Shown here piece after piece: positions 58,782 through 64,000 of a stretch of 64,000 bases of DNA. The notes below the pieces were generated by a model, which did not search any database, was not told the origin of the DNA, and saw only the letters and a list, made by a program, of their open reading frames with translations. The position numbers and the translations under genes were made by a program. The stretch comes from Acidimicrobiia bacterium (GTDB lineage: Bacteria; Actinomycetota; Acidimicrobiia; Acidimicrobiales; Bin134), in NCBI GenBank assembly GCA_022822905.1, contig JAJDYE010000009.1, positions 1-64,000 of the forward strand, given 5' to 3'. Position 1 is the first letter of the stretch, and every line of letters starts with the position of its first letter.

Positions 58782-59903
58782 CTACGAAGGAATGGGGATC
58801 CCGAACAGCCGAGCGGGGTTGTCGGTCAGGATCTTGCGCTTGCGCTCGTCGCTGAGGTCGTCGCGCTCCACCAGCAGCTTCACTGAGTGGGGGAAGTCAC
58901 AGTCCCAGTGGCAGTAGTCCGAGGAGTAGCACAGGATGTCGTCACCCACCTGGTCCATAACGTAAGGCAGGGCCGACTCGGTTGACTCCACCCCCACGAA
59001 GCACTGCCCCGACAGGAAGTACTCCGAGGGCTTGCGGTCCAGGATTGGGGCCTGGTCGGGCATCAACTCGTACTCCTCATCCAGGCGCTCCAACCAGAAC
59101 GGCAGCCAGCCGCACCCGGCCTCCATGATGCCCACCCGCATGTTGGGGAACCGGTGCAAGATCCCGCCCACGGTGAAGTTCATCGTGGCCAGCATGGCCC
59201 CGAACGGGTGGGTCACGGCGTGCTTCTCCAGCCGGGTGTTGTAGCGGTCCAACACGATCGGCACCTGGTCGGGCGCTTGTCCCCCACCGTGTACGCACAC
59301 CGCGGCGCTGTGGCTGTCGGCCACCTCCCACACCGCGTCGAGGGCCGGGTGGTCCAGGTTGCGGTCCAACACGTGCTGGGCGGTCACCATGCCCACGAAC
59401 AGATCCGGATACTGGGTAAAGCACCGGTCCAGCTCGGCGGCGGCCCGCTCCGGGTCTATCAGGGGCAGCTTGGCCACCAGCTTCAGGCGGGCGGGGTCGT
59501 AAGCCGCATAGGTGGCCCGAGCGTCGTTCAACAGCCGGCACAGCTCGTCGGCAAAGCCCGGATCGCCCAGCGCCCACTCCTCGCCCGAGCCCGGCGGGAA
59601 CATGACGGTCACGTCGATGCCCTCGAGGTCCATATCGGTCATCCGGGGTCCGGGCACCGCCATGCCCTCCCGCTGAAGCGGCGTCTCGAAGTCCAGCTCG
59701 CCCGCGGCATATTCGCCGTAGTTCTGATCATCCTCGGTGTGTACTGGCGATCCAGCTCCCGGCAGGTCGCCGTAGATCTCCTTCATCTTGGCCACGTACT
59801 CCACCATCTGGGGCCGCCACTCGGCGCTGATCCCATGGCGCCACTGGGGCGGCTCACCCCCGTGCCCGTCGGAGTCGATCACGTAATACCCGTACTTGCC
59901 CAT
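58782..59903 (-). CDS. Amidohydrolase-2-family metal hydrolase
   Basis: 373 aa. Metal-dependent TIM barrel: YYVIDSDGHGGEPPQWRHG near the start, SAAVCVHGGGQAPDQVP and THPFGAMLATMNFTVGGILH in the middle, and LCYSSDYCHWDCDFPHSV at the end, where the usual SDYPH is SDYCHWD. It resembles other actinobacterial amidohydrolases that act on aromatic carboxylates. Single minus-strand gene, 53 bp convergent with the cupin gene and 60 bp divergent from the flavodoxin gene. Only distantly similar to the amidohydrolases at 51463 and 60407. Confidence 0.88.
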   Translation of the reverse strand: MGKYGYYVIDSDGHGGEPPQWRHGISAEWRPQMVEYVAKMKEIYGDLPGAGSPVHTEDDQNYGEYAAGELDFETPLQREGMAVPGPRMTDMDLEGIDVTVMFPPGSGEEWALGDPGFADELCRLLNDARATYAAYDPARLKLVAKLPLIDPERAAAELDRCFTQYPDLFVGMVTAQHVLDRNLDHPALDAVWEVADSHSAAVCVHGGGQAPDQVPIVLDRYNTRLEKHAVTHPFGAMLATMNFTVGGILHRFPNMRVGIMEAGCGWLPFWLERLDEEYELMPDQAPILDRKPSEYFLSGQCFVGVESTESALPYVMDQVGDDILCYSSDYCHWDCDFPHSVKLLVERDDLSDERKRKILTDNPARLFGIPIPS

Positions 59904-59963
59904 ACCACCATCGTGGCACTTGGGAGGCGTAGCTGCTAGAAGTCAAGCCGTGAGGTTCCAGAC

Positions 59964-60410
59964 ATGAGGGCAGTGGTGATCTTCGAGAGCCGCACGGGGA
60001 ATACCCAGCGGGCCGCCGAGATGATCGGCGGGGAATTGCGGGGGGCCGGTTACGAAGTAGCCGTGCGGCCGGTGCATGGGTTGAAGCTCACCGAGATTGC
60101 CGAGGCTGACCTTTTGGCGGTGGGCACTTGGGTGGACGGGCTCGTGCTGTTCGGGCATCGGCCGGGGGGCACGGCCAAGCTGATGACGCTGCCTTCGTTG
60201 CACCACAAGCCGGTGGCTGCCTTCGCCACCTACAAGTGGTATCCAGGCAACTGCATCGACCAGATTGCCGACTTGCTGGCCTACAAAGGTGCCGACGTGA
60301 TCCACCAGCGGGCGTTCAACAAGGCGCAGCTTGATGTGCTGGTTCCCGAATTCGTCAACGACGTGTTGGCCGCCGTGGGCGCTCCCCAGATGTCGGAGGC
60401 AACCGCATGA
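59964..60410 (+). CDS. Flavodoxin-domain protein
   Basis: 148 aa. FMN-binding electron carrier: the phosphate loop is ESRTGNTQRAAEMIG, and the second loop GTWVDGLVLFGHRPGG contacts the isoalloxazine ring. AFATYKWYPGNCIDQIADLL follows. It could transfer electrons to an oxygenase or reductase in the area; none of the P450s or the Rieske oxygenase is close. Its stop overlaps the start of the amidohydrolase (ATGA), so the pair is translated together, an uncommon combination. Confidence 0.88.
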   Translation: MRAVVIFESRTGNTQRAAEMIGGELRGAGYEVAVRPVHGLKLTEIAEADLLAVGTWVDGLVLFGHRPGGTAKLMTLPSLHHKPVAAFATYKWYPGNCIDQIADLLAYKGADVIHQRAFNKAQLDVLVPEFVNDVLAAVGAPQMSEATA

Positions 60411-61609
60411 CCATGGCCACCACCGAAATGCCCCGCATTATCAGCGTGGACGATCACGTGGTGGAGCCGCCGCACCTGTGGACGAGCCGGCTGCCGGCCA
60501 AGTACCGCGACGTCGGCCCCCGCATCAAGTACCTGCCCCAGGGCGAGGTGGTGCTCGACGGCGGGACGTACCGGGAGCGCCCTGGCACCGAGGGCCGCAA
60601 CGTGGCCTGGTGGCTGTACGAAGACCACACCTACTCGGTGAAGCGGCTCATCGCCGCCGCCGGCTATGCCTATGACGAGTTGTCCACCGACGGCATCACC
60701 TACGACGAGATGCGCCCCGGCTGCTGGCAGCCGAAGGCCCGCATCGACGACATGGAGATGAACCACACCGACGCCTCGCTTTGCTTTCCCAACTACCCCC
60801 GGTTCTGTGGCCAGCTCTTCAACGAGCGCCAAGACAAGGAGCTGTCGCTTCTGTGCGTGCAGGCCTACAACGACTGGATGGTGGAGGAGTGGTGCGGCGA
60901 CTCCGGAGGCCGGCTGATCCCGCTGTGCCTGGTGCCGCTGTGGGACGCCGAGCTGGCCGCCGCCGAGATCCGCCGCAATGCTGAGCGGGGGGTGCGGGCG
61001 GTGGCATTCAGCGAACTGCCCACCTGGCTGGGGCTGCCCAGCATCCACTCCGGGTACTGGGATCCGTTCTTCCAGGCCTGCGCCGAGACCGGCACCGTGG
61101 TGTGCATGCACATCGGGTCGGGCACCCGCACCGTGTCCACCGCCGATGACGCCCCCGATGCGGTGACCGCCTCGCTGATCTTCTGCAACAGTGCGGCCTC
61201 GCTGATCGACTTCATCTTCTCGGGCGTGCTGCACCGCTACCCCGACCTCAAGCTCATGTATGCCGAGGCCCAAATCGGGTGGATCCCCTACGCCTTGGAG
61301 CGGGCCGACGACGTATGGGTCACCCACCAGGGGTGGAGCCAAGCCCGACGCAACATCCCCGAGCCGCCGTCGTTCTACTACTACCGCCAGGTATACGGCT
61401 GCTTCTTCAAAGACAGCGTTGGCATCGACCTGCTCGACCGGGTGGGGATCGACAACATCACTTTCGAAACCGACTACCCCCACGCCGACGGCACCTGGCC
61501 CAACACCGAGGAGGTGGCCACCCGCCTGTTCGGCCACCTCGATCCCGACGCGATTTACAAGATCGCCCGCGGCAACGCCATCAAGCTGCTGGGCCTGGAC
61601 ATGGATTAG
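60407..61609 (+). CDS. Amidohydrolase-2-family metal hydrolase
   Basis: 400 aa. Metal-dependent TIM barrel: IISVDDHVVEPPHLWTSRLP, TVVCMHIGSGTRTVST, ITFETDYPHADGTWPNTEEV, and RGNAIKLLGLD at the end. It is a paralogue of the enzyme at 51463. Translationally coupled to the flavodoxin upstream, which suggests that the substrate step is linked to a flavin-dependent one. Its TAG stop is in the same frame as the ApbE gene that follows, with no ATG, GTG or TTG until 76 bases later. Confidence 0.88.
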   Translation: MTMATTEMPRIISVDDHVVEPPHLWTSRLPAKYRDVGPRIKYLPQGEVVLDGGTYRERPGTEGRNVAWWLYEDHTYSVKRLIAAAGYAYDELSTDGITYDEMRPGCWQPKARIDDMEMNHTDASLCFPNYPRFCGQLFNERQDKELSLLCVQAYNDWMVEEWCGDSGGRLIPLCLVPLWDAELAAAEIRRNAERGVRAVAFSELPTWLGLPSIHSGYWDPFFQACAETGTVVCMHIGSGTRTVSTADDAPDAVTASLIFCNSAASLIDFIFSGVLHRYPDLKLMYAEAQIGWIPYALERADDVWVTHQGWSQARRNIPEPPSFYYYRQVYGCFFKDSVGIDLLDRVGIDNITFETDYPHADGTWPNTEEVATRLFGHLDPDAIYKIARGNAIKLLGLDMD

Positions 61610-61621
61610 AAAGCGGCACCC

Positions 61622-61626
61622 AAGGA
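61622..61626 (+). promoter_or_regulatory. AAGGA ribosome binding site ahead of an ATT codon
   Basis: AAGGA lies 13 bases after the amidohydrolase stop and 7 bases before an ATT at 61634. It is the only good Shine-Dalgarno sequence near the 5' end of the ApbE frame, and it points to ATT as start. The nearest conventional starts, TTG 61685 and ATG 61688, have no comparable site. Confidence 0.4.
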
Positions 61627-61633
61627 CAGAACC

Positions 61634-62578
61634 ATTAGCGAACAAGGCGACAACCAGCGCGAATTCCAATTCCGGTGCCACGGCTTGATGGGCACAGTGC
61701 TGGATCTGCGGATCAAGGGCGGCGACAAGCTGATGTCTCGAGCCGTCGACGAATTCGTGGCTGGGCAAGTGGCTCGACTTGAAGGGGTGTTCAGCGTCTT
61801 TGACGACGACAGCGAATTATGCCGCTGGCGTCGCGGAGAGGTTCTCCACCCAAGTGATGAGTTCTGCGAGCTGATGGGTCTGGCGCTGGCGTGGCATCGT
61901 CGTTCGGCGGGCCTGTTCAACCCTCTCACCGGCCAACTGACCCAAATGTGGCGCCGGGCCGAACAAGCCGGGTGCATGCCGGGTGCCGCCGATTTGGCAG
62001 AGGAGGCGGCATCAATCGCCGAACCCCGTTTCGAGTTGCTCGACCGCGTGCCGGTGCCGTTGGGGGACTGTACTCGGCTGAGCCTGAACGCTATCGCCAA
62101 GGGCTACATCGTCGATCGCGTGGTCGAAGCAGCTCTTCGGCGTTTCGAAATCGAGGCCATCAGCCTGAACGCGGGCGGCGACGTTTTGCACCGGGGCAGC
62201 CCAGGTCTGGCAGTAGGAATCGAAAATCCACTGCGCCCATACGACAACGAGCCGCCTCTTGTAGTGATCCACCTACAAGACCAGGCGATAGCCACCAGCG
62301 GCTCATCACGGCGCGGGTTTCGGATTGGCGATGCCTGGTACAGCCACGTCATCGATCCCCGGTCGGGCCAGCCGGCATTGGGTCCGGCCAGCGTGTCGGT
62401 CGTGGCGGACGACGCCATTACCGCAGATGTCGCGGCCACTGTCGCTTGCATTCTCGACCCCCCCGCAGCGCTTGACTGGCTGGCCGAATCAGACGAACTA
62501 GCCGGACTAGTCGTAGATCGAGACGGCACCCCTGCCGTCGATCCCCATTGGGGGGAGAGATTCGGCTCAATCAGCTGA
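61634..62578 (+). CDS. ApbE-like FAD:protein FMN transferase, probable ATT start
   Basis: About 314 aa if started at ATT 61634; 298 or 297 aa from TTG 61685/ATG 61688. The enzyme attaches FMN from FAD to a Thr or Ser of partner proteins, using Mg. Signatures: FQFRCHGLMGTVLDLRI (N-terminal strand with MGT), ARLEGVFSVFDDDSELCRWR, LNAIAKGYIVDRVVEAAL, SLNAGGDVLHRG, and the ATSGSSRRGF...HVIDPRSGQP motif (Mg/FAD site). The conserved N-terminal strand precedes the first TTG/ATG, so either the ATT start or loss of that strand is implied. No signal peptide. It overlaps the convergent PepSY-TM gene by 8 bases; that pairing suggests a flavinylated extracytoplasmic target. Confidence 0.88.
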   Translation: MSEQGDNQREFQFRCHGLMGTVLDLRIKGGDKLMSRAVDEFVAGQVARLEGVFSVFDDDSELCRWRRGEVLHPSDEFCELMGLALAWHRRSAGLFNPLTGQLTQMWRRAEQAGCMPGAADLAEEAASIAEPRFELLDRVPVPLGDCTRLSLNAIAKGYIVDRVVEAALRRFEIEAISLNAGGDVLHRGSPGLAVGIENPLRPYDNEPPLVVIHLQDQAIATSGSSRRGFRIGDAWYSHVIDPRSGQPALGPASVSVVADDAITADVAATVACILDPPAALDWLAESDELAGLVVDRDGTPAVDPHWGERFGSIS

Positions 62579-63281
62579 TTGTGACCAGTATCACGAAGAC
62601 AGTAATCAGGCCGCCGGCCGCTGCGACGGTCAAAGCGACAAATCGGCGTCGGCGCAAGAACAGCTGCATCGCCAACCCCGTGATCGAGATAGCGACCAGG
62701 AACCCTGCTGAAATGTCGATAGCCCATTTCCACAGGGGACCGGCGTCTCGTCCTTTGTGGACGTCGTTCATGATCGCCACGAACCCTTGTTGGGTGACCG
62801 TAAGCTCGTAAGTGCTGGCCTCGGCGTCAAAGAACAGGTCGGCGGAGTAGCCCGGTTTCTTGAAGGCAATGGAGCCCCGCCCGTTGACGACGCTGTAGTT
62901 GTCCACAGTGCCAGACACTGAGTATTCGCCCCGGACATACTCGGCAATGGCCAAGAACTCCACCGTACCGTCGACGCCAGAGGCCTCGAACGGGAACTGG
63001 CCGTTGTGACTCGACACCGAGACATCGTCGCCGAACGTCCAGTCGGGATGGTTCAGGGTTATGCCGGTGAGTCCGAAGAACAACACCACGAGGAGGGCAA
63101 TCATGCTTGTATAAACGTGAAGGCGGCGGGCCCATAAGTCGGTGGCCCGCTTCAGCCGACTGGCAGGCTGGCGCGCGCCGCGCCCTCCATTGTGCGTTTG
63201 CATCGGCCCTTCAGAGTTCGGAGTCGTCGGACTTGGTGCGGGTCTCTCTGCGGTGGCTGTTGGGGAGAAGCCTTCGTGCAT
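62571..63281 (-). CDS. PepSY-associated TM-helix membrane protein
   Basis: 236 aa. Three hydrophobic helices: about residues 60-77 (IALLVVLFFGLTGITL), 187-210 (IDISAGFLVAISITGLAMQL) and 214-234 (FVALTVAAAGGLITVFVILV). Between helices 1 and 2 is a roughly 100-residue extracytoplasmic segment with a PepSY-like fold pattern (GSIAFKKPGYSADLFFDAEA) and a DVHKGRDAGPLWKW loop before the second helix. This is the PepSY_TM type found with DUF2271 and ApbE proteins and thought to take part in flavin- or metal-linked electron transfer at the membrane. It starts 3 bp after the DUF2271 gene. No heme motif is seen. Confidence 0.85.
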   Translation of the reverse strand: MHEGFSPTATAERPAPSPTTPNSEGPMQTHNGGRGARQPASRLKRATDLWARRLHVYTSMIALLVVLFFGLTGITLNHPDWTFGDDVSVSSHNGQFPFEASGVDGTVEFLAIAEYVRGEYSVSGTVDNYSVVNGRGSIAFKKPGYSADLFFDAEASTYELTVTQQGFVAIMNDVHKGRDAGPLWKWAIDISAGFLVAISITGLAMQLFLRRRRFVALTVAAAGGLITVFVILVTIS

Positions 63282-63284
63282 TAG

Positions 63285-63995
63285 CTAGAGGATCAGTTCC
63301 GCTGAGGCGTCGGCGATCTCAACGTTGTCGCTCAGCGCAACAGAGAAGGGTTGGCTGCCGATGGTGATCGGCGTGCTGGTGATGCTGTAGGGACCGTGCT
63401 CTCGGGCAGCTTCGATGAAGAGGAAATAATCGCCCTGTTCTACCGGGTTCCCAGACAAATCGGTACCGTCCCAAACAACCGAATAGGCACCCGCTGGCCG
63501 GGTTGCACCGGACATGGAGGTATCGGAAGCTTGATTGCTGGCCGAATACCAGCGCCGTAGGTCATTGAGCCACCGGGTTCCCTTCTGCTCTTGCAGAAAC
63601 CAGAGCCCTATGGTGTCGATGAGGTTGCCGGCGTGATCTTCAACCCACACTGCAACGTAGGGATTGAGGATCCGACCCCGGCCGCCAGCACCCGCCACAT
63701 AGGCAAATGCCACCGCCAACTCAGCACCAGTCGGGAACATGGCCGCTGTTGGCCCGGTGGACTGCACTGCGGGCTCGGTTGGTGTTGGTTCGACGTCACC
63801 AGGTGCGGGTTCGGTTGGCGCGGGCTCGAGATTTGTCGCCGCCGCGGGTTCGGTTGGCGCGGGCTCGCTCGGCGCAACGGTCGCCGAGCTTGAGCCTGCG
63901 AAAACCTCGGCATCGCTCTTGCTGCAAGCAAGGACAGGGAATGCCACTATGGCCCCAGCCACGGCACTACGGCGAAGAAACGCCCTGCGTGACAC
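63285..63995 (-). CDS. DUF2271-domain lipoprotein with Tat signal
   Basis: 236 aa. Twin-arginine signal MSRRAFLRRSAVAGAIV ending in a lipobox with Cys24 (VLAC), so it is probably exported folded and lipid-anchored. Residues about 40-80 are a Pro/Thr/Glu-rich linker with EPAPTEPA repeats. The C-terminal domain has the DUF2271 course: VAVWVEDHAGNLIDTIGLWF, GTRWLNDLRRWYS, RPAGAYSVVWDGTDLSGNPV, and GDYFLFIEAAREHGPYS. DUF2271 proteins occur beside PepSY-TM and ApbE proteins and are thought to be flavin-transferase substrates or extracellular redox proteins. The GTG start at 63995 is 5 bases from the window edge; a longer N-terminus cannot be excluded. Confidence 0.88.
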   Translation of the reverse strand: MSRRAFLRRSAVAGAIVAFPVLACSKSDAEVFAGSSSATVAPSEPAPTEPAAATNLEPAPTEPAPGDVEPTPTEPAVQSTGPTAAMFPTGAELAVAFAYVAGAGGRGRILNPYVAVWVEDHAGNLIDTIGLWFLQEQKGTRWLNDLRRWYSASNQASDTSMSGATRPAGAYSVVWDGTDLSGNPVEQGDYFLFIEAAREHGPYSITSTPITIGSQPFSVALSDNVEIADASAELIL

Positions 63996-64000
63996 CTCAA

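Noticed and set aside
1..64000. CRISPR arrays, tRNA, rRNA and prophage genes
   Set aside because: No regularly spaced repeats of CRISPR length, no cloverleaf or rRNA-like stretch and no phage structural gene was seen on either strand.

Overview
The window looks like a piece of a high-GC actinomycete chromosome. The best guess is a marine or environmental member of class Acidimicrobiia. The clues are the GC-rich, G/C-ending codon use, many GTG starts, several F420-type luciferase-like oxidoreductases, CaiB/BaiF CoA-transferases, a sulfotransferase, and a secreted protease carrying a cysteine-centred repeat that I associate from memory with Acidimicrobiia exoproteins. No rRNA, tRNA, CRISPR array or intact insertion sequence was seen. 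Family names come from reading motifs, not from database searches.

Left end (1-3756). This is an AT-richer block unlike the rest. It holds the N-terminal stub of an IS3-type OrfA with an in-frame stop, a gene-poor stretch, a C5-cytosine DNA methyltransferase, a protein with restriction-endonuclease-like features directly behind it, and an unknown two-helix membrane protein. It reads as an acquired restriction-modification island.

3757-10876. A Rieske oxygenase (with a 44-aa ORF behind it) diverges from a tightly packed run: amidohydrolase, two VOC-fold proteins, 2Fe-2S ferredoxin, two acyl-CoA dehydrogenases and a cyclase-family hydrolase. This looks like a dedicated catabolic pathway, substrate unknown. 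10900-16217 holds a Gfo/Idh/MocA dehydrogenase, a large GH2 glycosidase and a GMC oxidoreductase, suggesting sugar or glycoside use.

16238-25033 (minus strand). Two FAD/GcvT fusions of the dimethylglycine/sarcosine dehydrogenase type, an MttB-superfamily methyltransferase and an acyl-CoA dehydrogenase form a probable methylamine/betaine-type demethylation operon, with a second cyclase upstream. 25052-31823 carries two P450s, an SDR, a metallophosphoesterase, an SMP-30 lactonase, a TauD-like dioxygenase and an enoyl-CoA hydratase. 31844-34869 has an APC permease and the secreted protease.

34891-48003 is mostly lipid/CoA and redox metabolism: NAD-epimerase, double-domain CoA-transferase, enoyl-CoA hydratase, two LLM oxidoreductases, SDR, DUF1214 protein, sulfotransferase, an orphan CoxL-like molybdenum hydroxylase and an ABC1 kinase. 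48077-48871 contains a solitary NYN-domain RNase-like gene followed by three consecutive hairpins, a short direct repeat and a palindromic operator in front of serA-DUF1015. 51463-64000 has amidohydrolases, a truncated globin and SixA phosphatase whose start codons overlap head to head, RmuC, an LLM/hydrolase/LLM/cupin operon, a flavodoxin-amidohydrolase pair, and an ApbE / PepSY-TM / DUF2271 flavinylation-type module at the right edge.
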